64,000 nucleotides of DNA from Hevea brasiliensis (lineage: Eukaryota > Streptophyta > Magnoliopsida > Malpighiales > Euphorbiaceae). The notes under the pieces were generated by a model. The model was given only the letters and a program-made list of their open reading frames with translations, ran no database searches and was not told where the DNA came from. The position numbers and the translations under genes are program-made. Below, in pieces: positions 1 through 10,625 of this stretch. The stretch lies in contig NW_026614807.1 of assembly GCF_030052815.1 (NCBI RefSeq), positions 186,001 through 250,000 of the forward strand, in the 5' to 3' direction. Within the stretch, counting starts at the first letter, position 1, and each line of letters opens with the position of its first letter.

Positions 1-470
1 CAAGATAACTGTGCTATCTCAGGTCTAAAGATTATATGCACTGTTATGATTTATGACAAAACATTGACAAGAGTAAACTCCATGTGCTTGTCATAAGTGT
101 CACTGGTTCGGCCTATTTTTCATTTATAAGTGCCTATCATATTTGTGATATGGCATGAGACTCACCATTCCATCTTATTTATATCTCATATAAATAACTT
201 GGGAACAAACATGAATACAATCTTTCTGGATAAGTCATGTCCTTATTATGAAGTATCCTCGATTGTGAACCTATTTATGATACTTCGTGCTAGAAATATT
301 GTCACTCATATTCTTAACAACTTAAGAATAATATTTCTAACAAAATATCAATGGACCTTTTCTATTACACATAAATATATTATGTAAACGGAAAAGTGGA
401 AATGCCTTTTATTAATAAAATATGTACAAGATACATACTAAATGATATGCTCTAGGGCATACTACTAACA
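1..470 (-). repeat. Copia-1 3' LTR (first part of the LTR only)
   Basis: The piece ends with TACTACTAACA, the complement of the LTR start TGTTAGTAGTA, directly next to a polypurine tract on the minus strand. It matches 23,541-24,011 nearly base for base. The open frame on the plus strand at 130-387 is antisense to the element and is not a gene. Confidence 0.93.
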
Positions 471-484
471 ATCTCCCACTAGCA
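471..484 (-). other. Copia-1 polypurine tract
   Basis: On the minus strand this reads CTAGTGGGAGAT directly before the LTR. It is the plus-strand priming site. The same AGTGGGAGAT sits before the LTR at 51,118-51,127 in Copia-2 and after 25,574 in Copia-0. Confidence 0.8.
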
Positions 485-2125
485 CTAGAGCCATTCATTA
501 CAATATCTTAGACCTATCTTCTCAAGATGTCGATCTAACTGAGTCTGTGACATAAGCTTAGTGAATGGATCAACTGGATTTTTTCAGCTGATGTTATTTT
601 TCTGCATGGCTATATCGCCTTGCCCAACTATATCTCTGATAATGTGGTAGTGCCTTTCTATGTGTTTGGATTTTGGGTGAGACCTTAGTTCCTTAGCTCA
701 GATGATCGCTTGCTCCATTATTGTCACAAAGGTAGTGGAACCGTTGACTCAATGGAAGGAACTACTGTAAGTTCACACAAACTTCTTTATCCAAATTTTC
801 CTTTGCAAGATCTCGATGCAAAGAATATACTCACCGTAGTGGAATCTGCAATGTGCTCGCTTGGAACTCTTCCAACTGACTGCACCTCCATTACAAATGA
901 ACACATATCCAGAGGTAGACTTTCTATCATCGATATCTGATTGGAAATCAGAATCAGTATAACCACCCAATTGCAAGTCTCTACCTCCATAAATCAAGAA
1001 TAAATCCTTAGTTCTTCTCAAGTACTTAAGAATATTCTTGACAGCAATCCAGTGTTCCAAATCTGGATTGGATTGATACCTGCTAGTCAAACTAACAGAT
1101 ATGCGATATCCAAATTTAGTACACAACATTGCATACATTAAACTTCCAATAGCCAAGCATATGGAATCCTGTCCATCTGATCTAATTATTCTAGTGTCTT
1201 TGGATACATCTCTTTAGAAAGATGGATACCATGTCTCACTGGTAACAATCCTCGCTTGGAATCAAGCATGTTAAACCTCTTTAACACCTTTTCCAAGTAT
1301 AGACTTTGGGATAAACCAATTATTCTTTTCGCTCTATCTCTAGAGATGCGAATCCCAAGAATATAGGTTGCCTCCCTAAGTCTTTCATGGAGAATGTATT
1401 TGACAACCATACCTTTATAGTCACAACATACCCGTGTCATTACCCATCAACAAGATGTCATCCACATATAAGACAAGGAAAGTGATAGCACTGTCACTAA
1501 CCTTTTTATATACACATGGCTCATCCTCATTTTTGATAAAACCAAAGGATTTAATGGCTTCATCAAAACGGATGTTCCAACTCCTCGAAGCTTGTTTCAA
1601 GCCATAAATGGATCGCTTTAGCTTGCATACCTTGGAACCATCTTGGGATTCAAATCCCCTAGGTTGTTCCATGAAAATATTTTCTTCAATGTATCCATTG
1701 AGAAAAGCTGTTTTGACATCCATCTGCCAAATCTCATAATCATAGTATGCAGCTATTGCTAATAAAATCCTAATTGATTTAAGCATGGCAACAAAGTAGA
1801 AAGTCTCCTCATAGTCGATTCCTTGCCTTTGGCGAAACCCTTTCGCTACTAGCCTTGCCTTATAGGTCTCTACCTTTCCATTAGAACCAATTTTCTTCTT
1901 GAAAACTCATTTGTTGCCTATAGGTATAATACCTCCAGGTGGGTCAACAAGATCCCAAACTTGATTCTTATACATGGAATCAATCTCGGATTTCATAGCA
2001 TCAATCCATTTTGAAGAGTCTATATCTGATATAGCTTCTTTATAGGTAAGTGGATCATCCCCATGATCTACTTCTTCATGAGTAGACAACTCTTGTTCTT
2101 CTTCATGAAGAAAACCATATCTCAC
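471..2125 (-). pseudogene. Copia-1 pol 3' part: reverse transcriptase and RNase H (broken)
   Basis: Open segments at 1,907-2,125, 1,421-1,786, 1,186-1,440 and 773-1,156 together cover the reverse transcriptase and RNase H of a Ty1-copia polyprotein. The palm motif LYVDDILLMG lies near 1,450-1,480, preceded by YGLKQASRSWN. The RNase H part includes TDSDFQSD and [18 protein letters not shown]. Frames change between segments, so at least three indels break the gene. The last part of RNase H, upstream of the polypurine tract, is also shifted. The neighbouring integrase lies to the right on the same strand. The function would be cDNA synthesis in the virus-like particle, but this copy cannot make a full enzyme. 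Confidence 0.88.
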
Positions 2126-3230
2126 TGGTGGGCGAGTACCCTGGTTGTTCTACGAGGAACTGCTGTAGATGTTTCATCAACGGGTATTGGTTGACTAGAT
2201 GGATCTATATCCATTTGATCTGTTGGTTGGTCAGAATTCTCCAATTCTAACTCTATTTGCCTTCCTTTGCCTCCTTCTTGAACAAACTGTTGTTCAAGAA
2301 ATGTGGCATCTCTACTTATCACAACCTTTTGTGAAGTAGGCAAATAAAAATAATATCCAAAACTATCTTTTGGATATCCAACAAATCGACCTTTTCTCGA
2401 TCCGGTCTCCAATTTATCGATGTACGCCTTTTTGATATAAGTCGACAACCCCAAATCTTAACATGCTTAAGACTTGGTTTTCTTCCTTGCCATATCTCAT
2501 AAGGTGTGGAAGAAACTGATTTTGATGGAATCCTATTCAGAATATACAAAGCTGATTCTAATGCAAATCCCCAAAAGAAGATTGGCATATCAGTATAGCT
2601 CATCATACTACGTACCATATCCAATAGGGTACGATTTCTCCTTTCAGATACACCATTAAGCTGCGGCGTTCCTGGAGGAGTCAGCTGAGAAACAATGCCA
2701 TGCTCTCTTAAGTATTCATCAAATTCAATACTCAAATATTCACCTCCACGATCTGATCGAAGAGCTTTAATATTCATTCCTGTTTGATTTTCTACTTCAG
2801 ATTTAAATTCTTTGAACTTTTCAAAAGATTCATGTTTGTATTTCATCAAATACAAATACCCAAACCTTGATTTATCATCAGTAAAGGTAATAAAATAATG
2901 AAAGCCCCCTCTAGCCATTTCTTTAAATGGACCACATACCTCACTATGTATTAGCTCCAAAATATTTTCAGCTCTTAGCCTTTGTCCAACAAAGGGTGAT
3001 CTAGTCATTTTTCCCTGAAGGCAAGATTCACAAGTTTGGAGTAGGCTCAGAGCCCAATGAGGATAGAATCCCTATTTTCTCCAATTTTGCAATCCTTTCT
3101 TCTGCAACATAACATAACCTTAAGTGCCAAATATATTTTGAACTTGAGTTGGTTTTTCACCATGGCATTGCATTCATTTAGATTACTATACTCTGGCCAG
3201 TGGAAACACTTTCTTACTGGCAATGGAAAC
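2122..3230 (-). pseudogene. Copia-1 integrase (broken, N-terminal part damaged)
   Basis: The open block 2,319-3,008 holds the DDE integrase core: HSEVCGPF (first Asp position replaced by Glu-Val in this copy), ALRSDRGGEYLS and the GTPQLNGVSERRNRT region with the catalytic Glu. The frame then shifts to 2,122-2,454, which carries the linker to RT. The HHCC zinc domain upstream (3,047-3,232) is garbled, and the region between it and Gag is deleted. In HSEVCGPF, the Asp found as HSDVCGPF in Copia-2 and Copia-0 is Glu, so the active site is probably altered. The protein would insert cDNA into the genome. Confidence 0.85.
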
Positions 3231-4022
3231 ACTTTCCTGTTGGCAGTGGAAACACTTTCCTTTGCCTTTGTCAGCTTTGGTCTTCCTTTTCTGTTTAGCT
3301 ATTTTCTTAGAAGGACCAAGAATCAGAGGTTTCTTTTTCTTATTGCCCTTCTTCTTGTTGGACTTTCCAGCAGAAGAAGATGCAACCAAAGCTACCTCTT
3401 TTCCTTTATTGCCTGGCATATTCTTTTGGGCAATAACCAGCATGTTGAGTAAACCAGCTAAGGTGCATTCCTGTTTAGTCATATGGAAATTTGTCACAAA
3501 ATTCCCAAAAGACTCAGGAAGGGACTGAAGGATCAAATTCGTCTGTAGTTGGAAATCCATGTTGAAGTCAAGATGTTCCAATTGCTCAATCAGCCGAATC
3601 ATCTTGTGGACTGATCCCTAACATTATGTCCCTCAGACATCCTCATACGGAATAGTTGTCTAGATATCTCATACATAGCATTCCTGCTGTGCTCACCATA
3701 CAACTCTTGTAGGTGAAGGAGGATCTCACTCGCACTCTGCATGTTCTCATGTTGCTTCTGTAACTCATTACTCATGGAAGCAAGCATGTAACACTTAGCT
3801 CTCATATCATGCTCCTTCCACTTGTCCAAAGTATCATGTTCCTCTTGTGTAGCCTCTAGAGGTAAGGGACCAGGAACATTTAAATCTAGAACATATCCTA
3901 TATGTTCAAAGTTCAGGACAAGTTTCAAATATCTAAGCCAATCGCATGATTAGGTCCACCAACCTATTGTGATCAAGTATGCTTGCAAGGATATTGGATG
4001 GTGGTGGTTGTTTTGTGCTCAT
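3186..4022 (-). pseudogene. Copia-1 gag (broken; zinc knuckle and protease deleted)
   Basis: The ATG at 4,022 aligns with the Gag start of Copia-2 (36,317) and Copia-0 (54,313). The open segments 3,599-3,928 and 3,186-3,602 cover the capsid region, with LASMSNELQKQHENMQSA and LQELYGEHSRNA. There is a frame change near 3,600 and another near 3,940. The Lys-rich basic tract (KSNKKKGNKKKKP) is kept, but the sequence breaks at the zinc knuckle CFHCQ. Beyond it, a three-fold repeat of GTGGAAACACTTTCC-type sequence leads straight into integrase, so the rest of the knuckle and the whole protease are missing. Gag would form the particle shell and bind the RNA. Confidence 0.88.
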
Positions 4023-5798
4023 TTTTATCAGAAAATTAACTGTAGAAATTAACCAGATTAATTAGTAAATTTATCATGTAATTAACCAAAATGATTATGG
4101 TCTTTTAATCAAATTGGTCCTCCCACTAACTTAGCGAATCCTACACTTCCAAAGTAGGAAACGAAAATCCTAGTTGGATGGATTTCTAGTGGGTGATTGA
4201 ATTCTTATAATTCTATTGATCATCCTCAGGTACATCCATTATTGGAATTACAATAAACTATAAGTGAGCAACTCCTTGCTCATCACATCTCATGTGAGGT
4301 TCAATCCTTTACCTAGCCCCTAATGCTCAAAATCTCAGGTACATCCATTGTTGACTTATCTTGCATTAGTTAAGTTGATCCCATTGAGCCAGTAATTATG
4401 TAAATAATTTTAATGTCCTTAGGTACATCCAATATTGGCCACCAAATCATTTACATATTTACAACATCTCATGCTTAACAATTATTCTTAAGAAAATCTC
4501 TTACATTAATTGCATCTCATGCAACTATTTAAAATTTCTTAAAATAATTGCCCCAATGGAGGGCCTATGTTATAATTACTTTAATTATAGCATATCCAAC
4601 TTAATCATTTGTTTGGAAGATTCTAATTACTATTATGGTCTCACTTTGCACATTATCCATTTAGCATGCATATATCATATAATTGCATACATTCCCATAC
4701 ATCTCATGCATTCATGGATAAGCAGTAAATATGGTATGATCATGGACTTTCTAAGGGATTCAATTCTGAGCCACCAAGAATTGAATCAGGGCATTCCTAG
4801 GTGCATTTCATTCATTCATTTTACAAGAGTTGCTGAAGGAGTACATAATCAACACTTGATCTTGAATTCCTCCCACTAGTCCCACCAATGCTCTTGACCT
4901 CCTTGAACTTCTTGCAATCCAATATTACATAGTAGTCCTTGGCATACCAAGGCGAATTTACAAGAACTTAAATAAATGAAATTACAACCCAAAAATTATT
5001 ACAAATTTAATAATACATGCCCAAAATAAATTAAAATAAATTAATTAATTTACAATCCCAAAGAAACATAAAAGAAATAAATCCAATCACATTGGTCTTT
5101 TATAGTCCATGATCATCCATCATGCATATCACTATTTAACAATTAAATAAAACATACATACTTAAATTAAATTGAATATCTCATATTCAACTAAAAAATC
5201 CAGATTTGAATATGATTCAAATAAATTTAAAAATTCAGATTTGAATCTCATTCAAACAAATTTAAAAATTCAGATTTGAATCACATTCAAACAACTTCAA
5301 AAATTCAGATTTGAATCACATTCAAACATTTTTTAAAAAATCAGATTTGAATCACATTCAAACAATTTTTAAAAAATCAGATCTGAATTTTATTCAATCA
5401 ATTTTAAAAAATCAGATTTAAATATGATTCAAACAACTTTTAAAATTCATATTTGAATCACATTCAAACAACTTTTAAAATTCAGATTTGAATCACATTC
5501 AAACAATTTTTAAAATTCTGATTTGAATCATAATTTAATTGTGTGATTAAAACTACTAATTAAACACTTTAATTAGTCAAAGAATAGGCCTTAGATCATA
5601 CAAAAATTGCAGAATTAAAAGCCAAACCTTGAACCACCCATGGAAGCCAAACCATGCGCACTATTGATGGTGTTTTTTTCAAGTATGCCGCCACCTTGCT
5701 TTGCAACCAGCAATGAACTTTTGATCTCATGATCAAACACATAATTAAATCATATAATCAACAATCTAAATGGCAAATATAGTGGCTCTGATACCAAT
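4023..5798 (-). other. Copia-1 5' leader with primer binding site, AT repeat array and repeated short modules
   Basis: Untranslated leader of about 1.8 kb between the primer binding site and gag. The minus strand at 5,784-5,796 reads TGGTATCAGAGCC, complementary to initiator Met-tRNA, two bases from the LTR. An array of ten 35-36 bp AT-rich units spans 5,201-5,535. Closer to gag, the motif TGGATGTACCTGAG and the motif CATGAGATG each recur several times. A short hairpin CCTTGG-CATA-CCAAGG lies near 4,941-4,956. The open frame 4,556-4,879 on the opposite strand is incidental. Confidence 0.85.
5201..5535 (-). repeat. Tandem array, ten ~35 bp units, each a small AT hairpin
   Basis: Units begin CAGATTTGAAT and contain TTTGAAT-CAC-ATTCAAA, a 7 bp stem with a 3-base loop, followed by an AAACAATTTTTAAAA-type spacer. 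Ten units can be counted. The duplicated copy at 14,429-14,728 has nine, and Copia-2 has about ten at 34,800-35,130. Confidence 0.85.
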
Positions 5799-5996
5799 TG
5801 AAGGAACGAAAGCATGAAAAACACAAGTTTATACCATTGAATTCAAAAATTTTCACCTAGGGTCACATGCATCATGCAAGATTTATTTTTATCTATTTGA
5901 TTTCAATGATAAACAACATATTAAAACTCTTTTAATATGTTTTTGGATCTGTATTTGCCATTTAAGATTATAAAATTAATCAGATTAATTTTAGAA
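5799..5996 (-). repeat. Copia-1 5' LTR, inner piece (U5 end)
   Basis: It starts TGAAGGAACG next to the primer binding site and matches the end of the Copia-2 LTR (34,364-34,561). It is cut at TAGAA by Gypsy-A. The LTR continues at 18,277. Confidence 0.9.
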
Positions 5997-6606
5997 TGTG
6001 ACACCCCTTACCCGTCTGCAGTATATCCGAGTAAGTTATATCACACGGTGTACCGGAACACTCTATTTTATCTTAATTAATTTTCATCATAATTTTGAAC
6101 ATAACTTGTGAAATATAATCTATTTAAGTCATTTGTTGAAATTTTAATTTATTTGAGGTTTCGAAAATTTTTTAGAAAATCCGGCAAAGTACCGGCTAAA
6201 AATGGAGAAAACAGTTCTTCGGAACCTGTGAAAAACACTTCCTATAATCATATTTAATCATCTCAAACTCCCATATCAAAATCTCAATATTTTTCAATTT
6301 CATTTCTCAATCATTCATCTCATGTGATAATCATGTACAAGTCACAGATAGATATTCACTTTTCCATTTACAAACACAATTCTCATTATTTACATGAACA
6401 TCAAAATACATTACATAAGTTTCAATTATACAAAAGGAAATAAAAGTTAATTACAAAATACCAAAATGAAACCTAGTGTCCTACCAATGCACTGGATGGT
6501 GAGGTGACACGACACTATGCGTAGTCACAGGATGGACTCACCCATCTGCGGTCTACTGGGCTCTCGATCAAGATTCTCGGAACCTACGCGTGGCAAAAGC
6601 AACGCG

Positions 6607-6624
6607 CTAAGCAATAATGCTTAG
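6607..6624 (-). other. Conserved LTR stem-loop (7 bp stem, 4-base loop)
   Basis: CTAAGCA-ATAA-TGCTTAG. The same position holds equivalent hairpins in every Gypsy LTR of the window: 15,800-15,817, 19,347-19,363, 39,620-39,637, 47,412-47,429, 57,537-57,554, and changed but still pairing forms at 55,189-55,204 and 29,527-29,541. Confidence 0.7.
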
Positions 6625-6871
6625 TGGTGCAATAATAAAATAAAAGGAAATAACAGAAAATAAATATGTATTGAATGTATCGATGTTTTACTGGTTTTAT
6701 ACTTGTTATAATCATTTATTTCGTTAACTTTATCCACTTTCATTCTTTTGGTTACCCAAGTAACCTATACTGGACGACTGGACTGGATAAACGGGTATAC
6801 TGGTGCTGGGTATCTAGTACCTCGGGCCGTCACACCATCGGTCACGTATGTATCTCCCGGTGTGCAACAAA

Positions 6872-6970
6872 ACAGCTAATAAGCTGTAATGACAATAGGC
6901 ACAAGGCCAAATATCAACACAAGGTCAGAATGGCTAAAAGCCATAAAATCACAGAATGGCATAATGCCAT
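6872..6970 (-). other. Array of four mini-hairpins in the Gypsy-A LTR
   Basis: ACAGCT-AATA-AGCTGT (6,872-6,887), GGC-ACAAG-GCC (6,898-6,908), ATGGCT-AAA-AGCCAT (6,930-6,944) and ATGGCA-TAA-TGCCAT (6,956-6,970). The related LTRs keep the pairing with different bases. Confidence 0.65.
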
Positions 6971-9089
6971 GTGCAGTACTGCTAACTGAACCCTATTGGC
7001 ATGCCAAACTATCCAAACCAATCTTGTTAGGTATACTAGGGCATTTGATACCTTTAAATTCTTCAATTTTTGAATTTCAAGTTTTGGTATCACTATTCAC
7101 CTTATTGGTCAACAAAAATGTTAACTTTTGGATAGAAAATAGGTACATTGGTTTTAACACCCCCAATGTACCACATTTTGCATTTAAAAATTGTTGGAAT
7201 TAATCACCAATACCATTTTTAAGCTTAGAACTAAGGGAGCAGAATTTTCAGTTTTTGTACCCTAACTTTACTGTTCCATTAGTGACTGTTACAGTGGGAA
7301 TTTGAGGAAATGGTAAACATGAAAGTTGTTCCTTATTTTGTCTAGTTGAATTTCCTTTTTTGAATCACTCCATTTGGAGTTTTGTAGCTTCAGTTATGGT
7401 CCAAAAACCACAGCTGGCCGGATTGCAAAACTGCAGAATTGACCATATCTACAATCAGTGAAGCAGTGATCGCCACTGCCTTGTTGGATAGGTTCTGGTC
7501 ATAATTTGGGGTAGGGTTCTTCATGAAAGTTGTTTTTCTATATCTTATCTTGTTGCTGAAAAATTTCAGGTCAATTGGGCCATTCTACAGTGAGTTATGG
7601 CCAAATGAACAGCCATCGCTCATTTGGTCATTCTGAATCGATTTGTGGTATCTGGATTGGGGCCAATTTTTGGTCCACTTGCTTTGGTCTTTTGGGCATG
7701 GTTTCTTCAGAAAAATTGTGCCATTTTATGTCTAGTTTCATGTCCAATTGGCCAAACACCAATTGAACCTACACAGCCAAAGTTATGGCTGTCCAAGTGG
7801 GCTGGAATCACAGCCTCACCTGCTGCCCTCACTAGGCAGCATACCATTTCAGTTTGTAACACTCTAGTTCACTTCAAATTTTGGTCAACTTACCTCAAAT
7901 GGTCACTAATTTACCATTAGAATGTTCACTCATCATTTCATAAGCCAAGTCCAAATTTCACTCCCAAACCCTAGCTCAAATTCAAGGTTCACACAAGTTA
8001 TCTTAGTTAACTAACTAATTCATTATCCTTATATTTATATACTTTAAACATGATCTCTAGCTCACTCCAAGTCCATCAAAAACACTCAATCTTGTTCCTT
8101 CCTTAGGGCTGCCGAATTCTAGGATATACATACACATATATTTTATCCACTTAATTTACAAATTCTTACTTATTTTAGGTTTCTAACATGGAAAAAGAGA
8201 GATGTATGCATAATAGGCACTAACCTCTTATAGGGCAGAATTTTCCCAAGCTTGACTTCACTTTCTTTCCTTTTCTAGGCTGCCTAGAGCTTCCTTAGAG
8301 TGTGTGGATAAGTTTTAGTGAAGGTGACTTAGGGTTTTGGGGTGAGGTTTGAGAGATTTTCAAGCTTGAATGAAGAAGAAAAATGGAGGATTTCCTTGGC
8401 TATGGTGCGGCTGGAATTTGGGGAAGAAGATGGCTGTTTGCTTTTTAATTTCTTTGATCTTTTTTTTTTGTCTCTTTTATTAGTTAATTAAATGGTTGTT
8501 TAATTGTGATTGGTGGGAACTTTTAAATGACCTCATAATGATGTCATTATTTGCATTATATTGATTTTTCTTTTCTTTTCTTTTCTACTAACTTTAAATT
8601 AATTTTTCATCAATATTAATTCATATTTTATGTCATAATAATTATTTACTCAACTGGACAAGTTGGCCAAAAATCACCTTTGAAGGCGAAATGACCAAAA
8701 TGCCCTCCATTTGGCTTAACGGGTCAAAATTATCTGTATCGATTGAAAAATTTTTCTAAATATTTTATTGGCATTCTAATGCCATAGGGACCTCAATGCC
8801 CCTTCTCTGGAGTCCCAAAAATTATTTCATGAATTTTTCCTCGGGTCTAGGGCTCCTAGTTGCGAGAACCGCAACTTCCTTCTGGGTTACCCATCGCTTG
8901 GGCACCGGCTCATTTGACTTAGTTGTATTTTATTTGTAAAATTTTTACTAAATTTTTCTTATTAATATTTGAGTTAATTATGGTTTCTTACTTTAGTTTA
9001 AATATTTTTCCGAACGTTCTAACTGTCCGGACCGACACCGGCCACCGAAACAGTAGAATGTACGGAGTTGCTACTGGGAGGGTGTTACA

Positions 9090-9863
9090 ACTCTTCCCCT
9101 CTAATTTAAATTTCATCCTCGAAATTTACCTGATGCAAACAGTTGAGGGAACTGTTGCCTCATCGTTTCTTCACTTTCCCAAGTTGCCTCCTCGGTGTTG
9201 TGGTGCCTCCAAAGCACTTTCACCAGTGGAATCTGCTTATTCCTCAACTCTTTCATTTCCCGAGCTAGGATCCGTATGGGTTCTTCTTCATATGTCAAAT
9301 CTGGTTGTATTTCAATTTCTTCCCTGGAGATGACATGTGAAGGATCTGAGCGGTATCTTCTTAGCATAGACACGTGGAACACATTGTGGATCTTGTCCAG
9401 CTTTGGTGGTAAAGCTAGCCTATAGGCCACTGGACCCACACGTTCAATGACTTCATATGGGCCAATGAACCTAGGGCTTAACTTACCTTTTCTTCCAAAC
9501 CTCAATACCTTCTTCCACGGTGACACCTTGAGGAACACTTTGTCGCCAACCGCATATTCTATTTCTTTTCTATTCAGGTCGGCATAAGATTTACATGCAT
9601 GCTGAGGCAACCTTCAGATTGGCTTTGATTAGTTTCACTTTCTCCTCAGTCTGTTTCACCAGATCTGGCCCCACCAGTTTGTCTTCGCCCAATTCAGTCC
9701 AGCACACTGGAGTTCTACATTTTCTCCCATACAGTGCTTCATATGGGGCCATTTGGATACTAGCTTGGTAGCTATTGTTGTATGCAAATTCTGCCAGTGG
9801 GAGGTATCTATCCCAACTTCCCTCCAACTCAATAACACAACTCCTCAGCATATCCTCAAGTAC
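9090..9863 (-). pseudogene. Gypsy-A integrase C-terminal part and chromodomain (exon 2, frameshifted)
   Basis: Downstream of a predicted intron, the frame resumes with VLEDMLRSCVIELEGSW (9,591-9,863) and continues through the integrase C-terminal part (FAYNNSYQASIQMAPYEALY). A frameshift near 9,600 moves to the frame 9,113-9,610. That frame holds the SH3-like GDKVFLKVSPW region, the GPYEV motif, and a chromodomain ending in VKVLWRHHNTEEATWE. In chromoviruses this domain reads heterochromatin marks and steers integration, which fits this element lying inside other repeats. The polypurine tract (AGAGGGGAAGAG on the minus strand) and 3' LTR follow directly after the end. Confidence 0.88.
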
Positions 9864-9938
9864 CTGACATATATTTCATGTTATTATTATCATTTCAGTT
9901 TAATATGTGTATTTGTTTAATTGGTTTCAATTGTTTAC
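9864..9938 (-). other. Predicted 75 bp spliceosomal intron in the integrase gene
   Basis: On the minus strand the exon ends ATCCAG, the intron begins GTAAACAATTG and ends TATGTCAG, and the next exon begins GTACTTGAGG. Removing 75 bases joins SERVIQ to VLEDML in phase 0, the continuous order that Gypsy-D encodes without an intron at 62,690-62,727. Left in place, the fourth intron codon is TGA. Gypsy-B carries the same 75 bp interval at 44,142-44,216 with 11 substitutions, no length change and both splice sites kept. Confidence 0.75.
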
Positions 9939-10589
9939 CTGGATTACTCTTTCTGATTGCCCATCCGTCTGAGGATGGAAAGCTGTGCTGAAGTGGAGTT
10001 GTGTACCCAAGGACTCATGCAACTTCTTCCAAAATCTCAATGTAAACCTTGGGTCTCGATCAGATATGATGGAAAGTGGAATTCCATGTAGTCTAACTAT
10101 CTCACTGATATACAATTCTGCTAACTTCTCCAGTGAGTAGTCAGTCTTAATTGGCAGAAAGTGTGCTGACTTCGTCAATCTATCTACTATCACCCATACT
10201 GCATCATGTTTCTTCTGGGTGAGAGGTAGACCACTTACAAAATCCATGGTGACCCGATCCCATTTCCATTCAGGTATGCGTATAGGCTGTAGCAAACCTG
10301 ATGGAACTTGATGTTCTGCCTTGACTTGCTGACATGTCAAGCATTTAGTCACATAGTCAGCTATGTCCTTCTTCATACCAGGCCACCAATACTGGAGCTT
10401 CAGATCATGATACATCTTTGTACTTCCTGGGTGCATAGCATATACACTGGTGTGTGCCTCCTTTAGAATATTGGCCTTCAATTCCCCATCATCTGGTACA
10501 CACAGTCTTCCTTTGTAATACAGACACCCATCTGCTTTCACCCTATAGTCAGTTGCTTTTCCCTCTGAGATTTTGCTCATAATAGCCAT
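9939..10589 (-). pseudogene. Gypsy-A integrase zinc finger and catalytic core (exon 1)
   Basis: An open block of about 217 residues. It begins after the RNase H linker and holds an HHCC zinc finger (EAHTSVYAMHPGSTKMYHDL, then CLTCQQ), the first catalytic Asp in WDRVTMDFVSGLP, the second in SDRDPRF, and the Glu in [11 protein letters not shown]. The frame is intact through the core and would stop inside the adjacent 75 bp intron if that is not spliced. A stop near 10,620 separates it from RNase H in the present sequence. The protein would join cDNA ends to the target DNA. Confidence 0.9.
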
Positions 10590-10625
10590 TAGCTTCTCAT
10601 CTACTTTCTGCCCATCTAAAATCTA

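Larger units (their letters stand above)
5997..9089 (-). repeat. Gypsy-A 3' LTR (left copy, 3,093 bp)
   Basis: Terminal TGTGACACC and GTGTTACA define the ends, and the left TSD is TAGAA. It contains no gene. It carries the conserved hairpin at 6,607-6,624, the mini-hairpin array at 6,872-6,970, and a block containing TCACTCCATTTGGAGTTTTG that is shared with the LTRs of the other Gypsy families here. Frames such as 6,675-6,989 recur in the second LTR only because the LTRs are copies. Confidence 0.93.

Noticed and set aside
130..387. An 85-residue open frame repeated in six Copia LTR copies (130, 23,671, 25,317, and on the other strand near 32,608, 51,252, 62,812)
   Set aside because: It is antisense to the element and conserved only as far as the LTRs are copies. 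Other copies have stops, and no start context or protein feature supports it.
5201..5535. CRISPR-like array
   Set aside because: Units are contiguous AT-rich hairpins without unique spacers, in a plant retrotransposon leader.
6675..6989. A 104-residue frame in the Gypsy-A LTRs, repeated at 15,868-16,182
   Set aside because: Both are copies of one LTR, the diverged LTRs C and E do not keep the frame, and the region is better explained by hairpins.
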